Source: Zea mays (lineage: Eukaryota > Streptophyta > Magnoliopsida > Poales > Poaceae). Taken from it: a stretch of 64,000 bases of DNA. The stretch lies in contig NC_050097.1 in assembly GCF_902167145.1 (NCBI RefSeq), positions 143,617,982-143,681,981 of the forward strand, in the 5' to 3' direction. The notes under the pieces are model-generated. The model made no database searches. It saw only the letters and a list, made by a program, of their open reading frames with translations, and had not been told where the DNA came from. Below, one piece after another: positions 38,351 to 49,008 of the stretch. The position numbers and the translations under genes were made by a program. Position 1 is the first letter of the stretch, and the number at the start of each line of letters is the position of its first letter.

Positions 38351-38946
38351 TCATCGGTCTCATTTTCCTTATCATTATCATTAGCGAAAGAAAATACAGA
38401 AAATGTACCTTATGATGATGTAGATTCATCTTTGCTATCATCATGTTCCTCCTTATCATTGCTTTCATCTCCACTATCATTGTTAGCAACAAGACATTTA
38501 TAACCAGTGGGAGACAAACTCGTCGATGAGGTGGACTCATCATTTGGTTGCCATCGTTCTTGTTCTTCTCCCATGGACAAGTTAGTGCCACAAGCAATAG
38601 AGGGAGCAGAAGCAATGCATATGGACTTCAAATATTTTAAACTAATTCTAGTCCACAGATCATGAGCATTAGAAAATAAATCACTATCACTAATCATGAT
38701 GGCAAAATAAGCATTTCTAGAAAGAGAGTCAACTAAGATGATGCAAGTTTGGAGATTGAGAGATAAACATCTTAGTTCTACCTTAGAAGGATTTTAACTA
38801 ACATCAAAGGGTAAAATACTTCTAATAAAAAACTGTCTCAAATTAGGATCAATATACATGAAGGCATTATAAATAGAGATAGACCAAGATTTGTAATTTG
38901 AACCGTCGCCTAAAAGAAGTTCTAGATTTACCTCTTGTGACGACAT
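38351..38946 (-). pseudogene. Copia-3 gag, N-terminal part
   Basis: It starts at ATG 38946 (MSSQEVNLELLLGDGSNYKS, a UBN2/DUF4219-like start), hits an in-frame TAA near 38797, then stays open to the Tekay insertion. It includes an acidic S/D/E-rich stretch. It is continuous in sense with the piece at 28481-29742. Confidence 0.75.
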
Positions 38947-39000
38947 CGTCATCTCCAGACGACTAAGCCCACACTTGAGAGGCCTAGCTCTAAAACCAAT

Positions 39001-39887
39001 TGAAAGTTCCCTTTGCCCAGAACAAGATCTTGATGTCTCCTAGAGGGGGTGAATCGGCAAATAAAAATTTTTAACTTAAAACTAGAAATTCTTACTCTAA
39101 TTGAAGTTTGATCGCAGCGTAAAGAGTTTCACGTGGAGTAGGTTGCAACGAAAAAAGAAGTTCATGTCTCAATATATCCTGCACTTCAAAGACGGCTCAC
39201 ACCACAGATAAGTAGTGAAGTGCAAGTATAAAGGCAGTCAAGACAATGAGACAGAACATGGCACAGAGCAGAGCACACAGACGCAAAAATTTATCCCATG
39301 GTTCGGCCAAGCCTGAAATGCTTGCCTATTCCATGTTGGAGTTAGCCACACCTTGGGTTGGAGTATCTGGGTCCTCCATTTGCTTAGATCTATCAGTGCG
39401 ATAGATAGAGCCTTCCACTATGTTGATGATGGTTACACCAATGTCGCATCTGCTTACAGTCTTCTTGATAGTGCTCCAGCAGAGTAACAACTTGCTCAAG
39501 ATCTTGCTCTAGCACTAGGCAGCACTTCCCCTCTCTTTAAAGGCTTATAACTCTGCCTCTACACAAACTAGAGAGATACACAAGACGGGGGTAGAAAGGA
39601 TTGATCAAAATGATGTATGGACTTGTTGGCTACACTTGTGTGCTGAATATGGGCGCCTAGGGGTCCCTTTTATAGCCCCAAGAGAACCCCTAGCTGTTTC
39701 CCCTTCCATTTAGAAGCTTTTGAAAAAGATGCCTCAGCCGCGGGGCACCGTACTGTTCGGTGCTGGCACTAGACCATTCAGTCTGCCTCTACACAACAGT
39801 CACCGAATCCTAGATGTCTACCTTCCTCTTATATGGGGCACCCGACTGTCTGGTGCTTCAATCCGCCCATTGGCTTTGCTGACATGG
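39001..39887 (-). repeat. Copia-3 5' LTR, truncated
   Basis: It starts TGAAAGTTCCC next to the primer-binding site, has CTCCTAGAGGGGGTGAAT as in other copia LTRs here, and runs 887 bp to the insertion point at 39887/39888. The outer end is not seen. Confidence 0.7.
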
Positions 39888-39982
39888 TGTAACACCTAGT
39901 TTTAGAAGGCAAACCGTATGCGAACCATGTACGTGCCAGGATAAAAAATTCACGCACACAGCGATTACATAGTTGGACATCA
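39888..39982 (-). repeat. Tekay-related LTR, left piece
   Basis: It begins TGTAACACCTAGTTTTAGAA at 39888 within the copia-3 LTR (flank CATGG, 39883-39887). The gypsy insertion at 39983 interrupts it after 95 bp and it resumes at 60536. Confidence 0.5.
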
Positions 39983-40462
39983 TGTTGGAACTTGCTCCCT
40001 TGGGCAAGTTGATCCAACGGGGAAGTGAAAGCAACATAAACAAGGTTTTGACTCGAGATGGCAATAGCTCTGTTGATCTAGCCTCTCAAGGGCACTGTGC
40101 GGTGTTATTTATAGGTGCCTGAGTGCCCAGCAGCTTGAGTTAAGGACGCTTGTGCCCTCAGGCGCCCAGGTTATCCCTGGAATATTCCCATAAAGCAGGG
40201 TTACAGACTGTAATTACAGGAAAGCCTTTACAAATTAGGCCCGTAATGCGTAGCGGCCACGCAGGGCCCGCCACAATGGGCCGGATCACGCGTGGGCCTC
40301 CATGTTGGACGAGGCCGCGGGATGGGACGACCTCGGCATAGGCCTTCTTCCTGCGACGCGTGAGTCGAAGGGTAGAGTCTGCAAATCGTCTTGTCTCCGT
40401 TGGTGCAGCGAGTCTGGCGAAGGCATCGAGCGAAGGGTGGCGTCTTCGCCTTCGCCCCAACA
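39983..40462 (-). repeat. Tat-gypsy 3' LTR
   Basis: 480 bp, TGTTGGGGCG start and AAGTTCCAACA end on minus. A minus-strand TATAAATA lies at 40106-40113. The adjacent polypurine tract is the complement of TCTGCCCTCCGAGGGACC (40463-40480). By eye it differs from the 5' LTR at about 18 positions. Confidence 0.92.
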
Positions 40463-40803
40463 TCTGCCCTCCGAGGGACCAGTTCGACTAAGTCATCTGG
40501 TGCCGAAGGCGTCGCTAGATGGTGGAGACGCTGCCCTCGCTCGAAGTGGTTCCGCGGGGGTTTCTGACATGACTGTTGATTGACGCCGCACTGTTGGATT
40601 GCGGGCTTCCCGAAGCGTCGCGCCCTGTGTATAAAAAGGGGGTGGGGGCGGCGCGGATTGAAATTTACCTTTCTGCGCGTCGCGAAAACCCTAACCTCCC
40701 TTTTTCAAACTGCTCGCTTGCTCGTCTGCCCTCCTTGCTCCTGTTCGCCGGAGAACTGGCCCGCGTGAAGCAAACCGCGCGCTACCGACGACGGTACGTA
40801 GCC

Positions 40804-43800
40804 ATGTCGTCTTCCTCCTCGTCTGCTGCGACCACACCGACGGCCGAGGCGTCTTCCGAGGATCTCTCGGGCACTATGGCGGCGGCGGAATTACGACTGG
40901 GTGATATGGTGGAATTCGGTGTGTCGCGGATGTCGTTGGTCCGCGTGCAAGATATGCAACGGTTGGGGTATTTTGGCGGCGGGGTTGGGCGTGTCCCGGG
41001 GGCAGAGGAGGTTCCTAAGCCCGAGGGCGAATTGGTTGTTTTTGAGGCATTTTTCATCGCCGGCCTTCGTCTGCCCGCGCATCGTTTTGTGTCGGAGGTT
41101 CTGCAGAAGTTCGAAGTCCAGGTTCATCAGCTGACACCGAACGCTGTGGTGGCGTTGGCGAAGTATGTCTGGGCAACGACGTCGTATGGCGGTCAGCCTT
41201 CGGTGGAGGTCTTCGCCAAGCAATATTGTCTGCACTGGCAGAAGAGAAAAATTGGACATAAGATTGCGCAATTCGGATCGTGCACTTTCACGCCGAAGTC
41301 CGGGAAGACTTCGATGGAAGTTGTGGAGCTGGTCCCCTGTGCCCGAAATAAGTGGGGCAACTAGTGGGACTACTGGTTCTATGTTTTAGAGGCTGAAGTC
41401 GAAAATCACCCAGGGCTCCCTGCCGCCATTATGTGCTCTCATTATTATGTGGCGTACCCACCATTTGAAGTGGCGGAGGATGACGAGAATGAAAGGGCCC
41501 TTCGGATCGCTGCTCGTACGAGTAGTGGGCGTGATCTAGTTGAGGAATTCATAGGGTATGGGGTGTGGCCCTTGGCGCATGGATGGGCGCTGGGCAAAGT
41601 ATGCCTTCGCGAGATGCCCTCCCTGGGTGGGTGGAAAGTGCAAAGTCCGCTTTTTGCTTTGGATGTGCGAGGGCGGGATCCTGCCGCAATTGTGCGTGAG
41701 GCAGAGGATGGGGCGGCGCGCATTGTTGGGCGCTACGTGCCGAAGACGGAGGCCCAGTGGAGCTGGGATATATGTGGATCCAACGACCGCCTGAATAGGG
41801 TCTTCGAGTTGAATTGTTTGTCGTATGGCGGTTATCCTGGGGAAGACGTTGTCGACCGCCGCGGGAAAAAACCAGCGGCCGTGATTGAAGACGACCCCAC
41901 GCTGAAGGCCGCCCCAGCCACTAAGAAGAGGAAGCTAGGTACTGCGGTGGGAGAACTGGGGGTCTCCGATAGATTTGCTATGGAGTTGATGGGGACATGC
42001 GCGGCCCTCGGGGGAAGGATGTCTTCGCCCGAGCTCCGGGAGTCTTCGGCGCAGATGCTGGAGGTTACCGGGGGTCGATGGCCCAAGAACGTTCCTATCC
42101 CCCGCGCGGCTGGCGAAGACTTCTTTACTTCTCGCATGGCTCGTGACTTGAGAGTGTTTCCTTACGGACGGAATATTGCTGCTGTTGTGTCGGCAGTGAT
42201 GAACAAGGATCGCTAGGACGCTGCGCAGAAGCGTCGGGCGGTCATCAGGCTCCCCGATGCTAGGCGTGAAGCAAAGAGAGCACGGGGGAGTGCGAAGGCT
42301 GCCATCCTCGGTGGCAGCCAGCCGATGCTGGCTGCGAAGCCGGCCGCGCCTGGATCCAGCAAGGTGCCGGAGAGCACGAAGGCGGTCGGCGCCAGCGGGA
42401 CCAAGTCTGCCCCGGACGCAGCTGCGAAGGTCCGAGAGCTGCCCTCGCCGGGAAAACGCGTTGCCGACTTCGGCACGAATATTAGCGTGGATGACTATCT
42501 CGTTGGTAAGTTTTTTTTAAACGATGATACGTTGCAGGGTTGGGCGAAGGGCAACTGGTTGTTGTCCTGCCTGCGGTGGCAACCACGGCGTCAACCGTTG
42601 TGCTTGGGGTGAAGGGTGGCACTTTCAGCGCTGGCGGCGAGATTGCGGTGGCCACAGCCATCAAGGACGAAGCGGGCACCATGTCCCGCCGGCTGAGGGA
42701 GGCGTCGCAGTAGTTGTCGCAGCAGCTGAGTCAAGTAAGTTGAGCTGGACTTCGGTGTTTGCCGATTTCATGGGGATTGTGATCTCATGTGTGTCTATTA
42801 GGCGGCCGACTTCGCCGACCGCGTGGCGTCGGGTGCCCTTACTGCAGATGTGTCTGCCGAAGTCGAGAGACTTTGGGTGCACCACGAGGATGCCGTCCAG
42901 GAGAAGTCTACTGCGGAGAGCAAGAGCCGCAGGCTGGCGGAGAAGGTGGCCGCCCTAGAGGGCGAGAGGACAGACCTCCGGCGTCAGCTGGTGGAGGAAA
43001 GGAGGAGGCCAACCAGGCCATCGCCGAGGCGCAGGCTGCGCAGGCGGAGGCCAAATTGGCGCGGGCGGAGGGGAGTCTTGCCAGCCAACGCGCCGAGGAA
43101 TGGGAGGTGCGGTTCAACGCTCTGCACGACTGCATGGAGAGGGCCGAGGCCTCTACGCGCTCGGAAGTTGAGCGGACGCGCAAATAGCTCGTGGACTCAT
43201 ACCGCGAGCTGGGTGCGCGGACTGTGGACTTCGAGGTGCCCGACCGAGAGGCGGGCCTTCGCTTCCTCGAGTGGCTGCAAGAGGAATTGCTGGCCCTCCC
43301 GACCATCGTGGAGGGCTTCATGTCCTTTTCCTCCCTCGTCACCTGCGAGGGGGCCATGAATGCGCTGTCCCGCGAGGGGTGCAGCCACTGTGAGGGCTTC
43401 GACCGATCCGATGAAGACTTTGGGCACGAAATTTTTAAGGTCGAAGACCCTGTGGTGAAGGATTCCGCGGGCGCCCTCTTCGACCGGATGTGGGGCCCCC
43501 ACGGTCGGGAGGCAGTTAGGGAGCGGTTGACCGGGCGAGGGAACAGGTAAAGTTTGTCTTTTGTTACGTGTCTCTGAATGTGGGTACACGTGGGTTTGCT
43601 GAATCAGTGTGCTGTGTTGTAGATGGTGCGTGCCGAGGACATGGAGGACTTCGGACATCTGAACAACGTGCAGCCCGAAGCGGAGGTCAACCCGGTGGTG
43701 GCTGAGGCTGAGATCAACCTGGCACCGCCCCCGGAAACCGGTGAAGGCTCCCTTGCTGCCCCTGCGTCTACTGTGTCTGGTGGAGGCTCGTCGCTAGCCA

Positions 43801-44293
43801 CTGTGCTGATGGCGGAGGATCCCCCCGAAGGCGGCGATGGAGCTGGCAGCGGAGGATCCCATGGCGGCGGCTGGGTCTTCGCAGGTGGCTTAGTGGGTAT
43901 GGGATAGTTAGAGAATTTTGTCTGTGTTACTGAACCTTGGTTGCTGCGCAGGTTCAGGATTTTGGGCCTCCGCACGCAACCGCTACTGCTAATTTTGTGG
44001 CGGCTTCGACCGTGGTCGCTGGAAATGAATTGGATGATTCTACGTCTAAGTTGTCTGAGTTTGATGACTCTGGGAGTTCGGTTGTGTGGACGGAAGAGTC
44101 TTCGGATGAGGACTTGGATTATTTTGCGGCCTTGGATGTGGCTGTGGCGGAGGCTTCTCCGTGTGTTACGGATGCTGAAGTTTTGCCTGGTCCGAGTGCT
44201 GGGCGAAGGCGGCGAAGGGCGGTGGCGAAGCGTAGAGTGAGTGAAGTGGATGGTGGTCGGCTTCGTGTAGGCAGGGCTGGCAAGCGGGAATAG
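40804..44293 (+). pseudogene. Antisense ORF of the Tat-gypsy element (Transposase_28-like), interrupted
   Basis: Plus-strand frame starting MSSSSSSAATTPTAEASSED. It resembles the 'putative gypsy-type transposon' domain (PF04195) found in antisense ORFs of Tat elements (QVHQLTPNAVVALAKYVWAT). The same frame continues across TAG at 41362-41364 and again at 42214-42216 into a basic region. Possible introns follow (GTAAG at 42507; about 42735-42801; about 43547-43620; about 43895-43951). They join a coiled-coil segment (VSAEVERLWVHHEDAVQEKS), a conserved block (SYRELGARTVDFEVPDREAG) after a further TAG at 43185-43187, and an acidic then basic C-terminus ending at 44293. Its function in these elements is unknown. 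The intron positions are inference. Confidence 0.65.
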
Positions 44294-45140
44294 TTGTCCT
44301 CGCCGGTTGGGGCGGGTGTAGGTGAGGGGGAGTTGCGAAGTCTTTTTGAGGGTGAGGAGCTGAGGATAATGCTATTTAACTATAGGGAGATGGGAATCAT
44401 TCCGAAGGTTGAACCAATGTAAGGTGTGATGCCCTCGCTGTACGTGTGTAACTATAGTTTGTATGATGAGGCTGTGTGCCTTCGCGCATCCGGCTAGGTC
44501 CATAGGGGCGTTGCACACTTGGTCTAGCACGTTTATTATGTCGGTCCGGCTGCGCCTATAGTCGGTCTTTGCGCGGACAGTTTCTCGATGTAGACTTTTG
44601 CACGGATGTAATGTGCCTTCGATTTTGCGCACTCGTTGTGCTAGTCCGACTGCACCCTTAGGCGACTTTTGCACGGATAGTCTTTTGAAGAAGACTTCGA
44701 TTTTGCGCACTTGTTGTGCTAGTCCGGCTGCACCCTTAGGCGACTTTTGCACGGATAGTCTTTTGAAGAAGACTTCGATTTTGCGCACTTGTTGTGCTAG
44801 TCCGGCTGCACCCTTAGGCGACTTTTGCACGGATAGTCTTTTGAAGAAGACTTCGATTTTGCGCACTTGTTGTGCTAGTCCGGTTGCACCCTTAGGCGAC
44901 TTTTGCGCGGAGTGTCGCACGCGAGGGTAGCTAGCGCTGCCCCTCGCGGTGACTTTGTATTGGTCGAAATGCCGAAGACCGTTGATGCGGTCTTTTTTCG
45001 ACGTAGATTTTTGCGGGGGATTTTTCGCGTGTATATTACATGGCTCTGCCTCGTTAAAAACCTCACCCCCCGGGAGGAAAAGAGTGCAGGCCGGAATAAA
45101 ATTGTTTTGTGAATTACAAGGGCGAGCTAGCCCTGAGGAG
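44294..45140 (-). other. 3' spacer of the Tat-gypsy element
   Basis: Lies between the end of pol and the tail-to-tail antisense ORF. It holds the minisatellite at 44617-44913 and no further gene. Confidence 0.5.
44617..44913. repeat. 78-bp minisatellite, about 3.8 copies
   Basis: Units beginning CTTCGATTTTGCGCAC start at 44617, 44695, 44773 and 44851, exactly 78 bp apart. The two middle units are almost identical. The length is a multiple of three, so the minus-strand frame stays open and gives a repeated QKSPKGAAGLAQQVRKIEVF segment; translation is not implied. Confidence 0.92.
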
Positions 45141-46997
45141 TCAAACAAAAAATTTGCGAAGATTATCAATGTTCCAAGAATGCTCTAAGTCCTTGCCGGA
45201 TGGCGTTGTGATCCTGTACGAGCTGGGGGACGCCTTCGTCTTGACGATGAAAGGGCCCTCCCACTTGGGCTCCAGCTTGCCCCGGGACTCTGCTCGTGCT
45301 GTCCGGACGAGTACGAGGTCTCCTTCGCTGAATTCCCTCGGGATGACTGTGTGGTCGCGCCATGCTTTTGTTTGAGCTTGGTATTTGTTTAGAGCCTGTA
45401 GGGCGAAGATGCGGTCTCCGTCGATGAGGTCCTTCGAAGTGGGCTCGTCCACGTCGGGGACGGCTGACGGGACTGTCCGTGGTGACCCATGTTTTATTTC
45501 TTGCGGGGTCATGGCCTCCGATCCATATAGAAGGCAGAAAGGGGTGAACCCAGTCGCCCTGCACTCAGTCGTGTTCAGTGCCCAGACCGCTTCAGGTAAC
45601 AGGTCGGCCCACTTGCCCTTTTTGTCGTCGAGGAGCATCTTCTTGACGGCTGTGAAAATTTTGCCATTTGCGCGTTCCACAACTCCGTTGGATTGCGGGT
45701 GGTACACTGAGGCGAAGGCAAGCTTGGTGCCAATGGAGAAGCAGAAATCCTTGAAGTCTTGGCTGTCAAATTGCTTGCCATTGTCAACTGTGAGTTCGGA
45801 CGGGACTCCGAAGCGGTAAATAATGTTTTGCCAGAAGAATTTCTGGGCAGTCTTCAATGTTATTGTGGATACAACCCTCGCCTCGATCCATTTGGTAAAA
45901 TACTCGACAGCGACGAAGGTGAACTTGAGGTTCCCCTGGGCCGTGGGCAGGGGCCCGACAATGTCTAGGCCCGAGTGCTGTAGAGGCCATGTGTGGGTGA
46001 TTAGCTTCGTGAATTGCGAAGGGCTTCCCGAGTGTGGAGAAAATTTCTGGTAGGCTTCGCAGGACCTTGTGACCCGATTTGCGGCGCAGATCATGGCGGG
46101 CCAGTAGAAACCTTGACGGATTACCTTTGCGGCTAGGGCCCTAGGCCCTGCGTGAGAGCCGCAAGTCCTGCTGTGGAGAGCCGCAAGCCATAGGCCCTAG
46201 GCCCTGCGTGAGAGCCGCAAGTCCTGCTCGGTGACACATTTAAGCATGGGTTGACTGACCCCCTTCTTGTAAAGCTGGCCTTTAATTAGTGCGAAGTCCC
46301 GGCTTCGATGTTTGAGGCGCTTGGCCTCATTGATATCAGTTGGATGATAGTACCCCTGCAGGAACAGGGTTATTGGTGCCCGCCAGTCTTCGGTCATGAT
46401 AAGGTTGACTATGCGGTGGCCCTCACTGTCATTGGTTATTTGGAGCCCCTCTAGGCTGCGGACGGCTGGTGTGCCGATGACATGGTAGAATACGTCGGAG
46501 GACAGGGCCTCGCCTCTGGCGGCTGCCTTGGCCAATGCATCGGCCTCCTCATTCTTGGTTCGGTCCACATGCTGCAAGGTGAAACCTTTGAATGGCTTCT
46601 CGAGACTACGGATAGCCGTGAGGTACTACATGAGTGCGGGTCCTTCGCTGCGTAGTCTTTCTCGACTTGGCCGACGACTACCTTGGAGTCTGTTTTGATG
46701 ATGCAGGTGGTGACGCCAAGTGCCCTTAGCTTGCGAAGGCCGAGGATGACGGCTTCGTATTCTGCTATATTGTTAGTGCATCTGTCAGACTCCAAAGCAA
46801 AGCTAAGGCGTGCTGCGTATCTGTGCTTGACCCCTGTGGGTGAAGTAATGACTGCAGCGGCGCCTGCCCCCGCATGGCACCATGCGCCGTCGCAATGGAT
46901 TGTCGACACCTTCTCTGCGGATGGGTCCGGCTGTGTTATTGGCCCAGTCCAGTCGACGACGAAGTCTGCTAGGACTTGTGACTTGATGGCTGTCCTG
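45141..46997 (-). pseudogene. Tat-gypsy pol, 3' half (archaeal-type RNase H and integrase)
   Basis: Starts at the copia-2 insertion (46998-47002). The RNase H has IHCDGAWCHAGAGA, NNIAEYEAVILGL and TDSKVVVGQ (46909-46650). A frameshift near 46640 and a TAG at 46626-46628 interrupt it, then it is open to the zinc-binding region. Integrase (46094-45141) keeps D (LDIVGPLP), D (TVDNGKQF) and E (GVVERANG) and a C-terminal GPF-like EGPFIVKT. A 57-bp partial tandem duplication lies at about 46135-46230. The upstream half of pol is at 56224-58196. Confidence 0.88.
46135..46230. repeat. 57-bp local tandem duplication in pol
   Basis: CTAGGCCCTGCGTGAGAGCC, then GCAAGTCCTGCT, occurs at 46141 and again at 46198. 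An intermediate GGAGAGCCGCAAGCC suggests replication slippage. Confidence 0.8.
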
Positions 46998-47002
46998 GGT
47001 TC

Positions 47003-48191
47003 TGAAAGTCGCCTAGAGGGGGGGTGAATAGGGCGAAACTGAAATTCTCAAAAAATAATCACAACTACAAGCTGGGTTAGCGTTAGAAATTGAAAAACGA
47101 GTCCGCGAGAGAGGGTGCAAAACAAATCGCAAACAAATGAAGAGTGAGACACGTGGATTTGTTTTACCGAGGTTCGGTTCTTGCAAACCTACTCCCCGTT
47201 GAGGAGGCCACAAAGGCCGGGTCTCTTTCAACCCTTCCCTCTCTCAAACGGTCCCTCGGACCGAGTGAGCTTCTCTTCTCAAATCAAAGCCGGGAACAAA
47301 ACTTCCCCGCAAGGGCCACCACACAATTGGTGCCTCTTGCCTTGATTACAATGGAGTTTTGATCACAAGAACAAGTGAGAAAGAAAAGAAGCAATCCAAG
47401 CGCAAGAGCTCAAAAGAACACGACAAATCTCTCTCGCTTATCACTAAAGCCTTGTGTGGAATTGGAGAGGATTTGATCTCTTTGGTGTGTCTAGAATTGA
47501 ATGCCTAGCTCTTGTAAGTGGTTGAGAAGTGGAAAACTTGGATGCAATGAATGGTGGGGTGGTTGGGGTATTTATAGCCCCAACCACCAAACTTGACCGT
47601 TGGTGGGGCTGTCTGTCGTATGGCGCACCGGACAGTCCGGTGCACACCGGACATGTCCGGTGCCCCAGCCACGTCATCAGTGCCGTTGGAATCTGACCGT
47701 TGGAGTTCTGACTTCTGGGCCCGCCTCGATGTCCGGTGGCGCACCGGACATGAACTGTTCAGTGTCCGGTGCGCTTGTATGGGCGCGCCTGCCTTCTGCG
47801 CGCACTGCGCGCGCATTTAATGCGTTGCAGGTAGCCGTTGGCGCGAAGTAGCCGTTGCTCCGAGGATGCACCGGACAGTCCGGTGCACACCGGACATGTC
47901 CGGTGAATTATAGCGGAGCAGCCTCCGTGAAATCCCGAGGCTGGTGAGTTCCGGAGCAGCGTCTTCGTGGGAGCATCAGACACTGTTCGGTGCGCCAGAT
48001 CAGAGGATCCTTCGGTTGCTCCTATGCTCTTTTGTTGAGCTCAATACTTGGTCTTTTTATTGGCTAAGTGTGAACCTTTTGCACCTGTATAACTTATACA
48101 CTAGAATAAACTAGTTAGTCCAAAGATTTGTGTTGGGCAATTCAACCACCAAAATTATATAGGAACTAGGTGTAAGCCTAATTCCCTTTCA
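47003..48191 (-). repeat. Copia-2 3' LTR
   Basis: 1189 bp, TG...CA. It is preceded in element order by the polypurine tract (complement of ATCTCCCCCTTTTTGG, 48192-48207). It lacks 18 bp found in the 5' LTR within the palindrome-rich region (near 47988). Minus-strand TATAAATA lies at 47569-47576. Confidence 0.95.
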
Positions 48192-48207
48192 ATCTCCCCC
48201 TTTTTGG

Positions 48208-49008
48208 TGATTGATGCCAACACAAACCAAAGCAAATATAGAAGTGCATAATTGAACTAGTTTGCATAATGTAAGTGCAAAGGTTACTTGGAATTGAGCC
48301 AAAATTAATACTTACAAGATATGCATGGATTGTTTCTTTATTTTTAACATTTTGGACCACGCTCGCACCACATGTTTTGTTTTTTTTTTGCAAAATCTTT
48401 TGTAAATCCTTTTTCAAAGTTCTTTTGCAAATAGTCAAAGGTAAATGAGTAAGAGTTTGCAAAGCATTTTCAAGATTTGAAATTTTCTCCCCCTGTTTCA
48501 AATGCTTTTCCTTTGACTAAACAAAACTCCCCCTAAATAAAATCCTCCTCTTAGTGTTCAAGAGGGTTTTAAGATATTGATTTTTGAAATACTACTTTCA
48601 CCCTCTTTTGAACACAAGAAGATACCAAATTGACAATTGAAAATAAAATTAGGTGGTGGTGCGGTCCTTTTGCTTTGGGCTAATACTTTCTCCCCCTTTG
48701 GCATGAATCGCCAAAAACGGAGTCATTAGAGCCCTTTAAATTACTTTCTCCTCCTTTGGTCATAAATAAAAGTGTGAAGATTATACCAAAGTAGGAGTCC
48801 TTGTACTTTGCTCTCTCCCGAAGGATAGAGAGCGGCTTGGAGTGATGGCGAAGGATGAGTTACGGAGTGGAAGCCTTTGTCTTCGCCGAAGACTCCAATT
48901 CCCTTTTAATACACCTATGACTTGGTTTGAAATAGACTTGAAAACACATTAGTCATAGCATATGAAAGAGACACGATCAAAGGTATATTTATGAGCTATG
49001 TGTGCAAG
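48208..49008 (-). other. Copia-2 3' untranslated region
   Basis: About 800 bp between the end of pol and the polypurine tract. It is rich in CTCCCCCT (minus AGGGGGAG) runs near 48190, 48490, 48525 and 48690, which resemble extra polypurine tracts. No frame is recognised; an envelope-like ORF, found in some SIRE-lineage elements, is not seen. Confidence 0.55.

Larger units (their letters stand above)
28481..39887 (-). mobile_element. Copia-3: decayed copia element, split by a Tekay-type insertion
   Basis: In minus orientation: a truncated 5' LTR (39001-39887), a primer-binding site (AATTGGTTTTAGAGC, about 38987-39000), then gag (38946-38351). The Tekay-type element follows, then the rest of gag (29742-28481). 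Pol and the 3' LTR are missing on the left. On the right the LTR is interrupted at 39888 by another element. Gag has an in-frame TAA early on, so no product is expected. Confidence 0.75.

Noticed and set aside
44372..45169. 265-codon frame with 26-residue repeats as a possible gene
   Set aside because: It is the 78-bp minisatellite and 3' end of the retroelement; the period being a multiple of three keeps the frame open.
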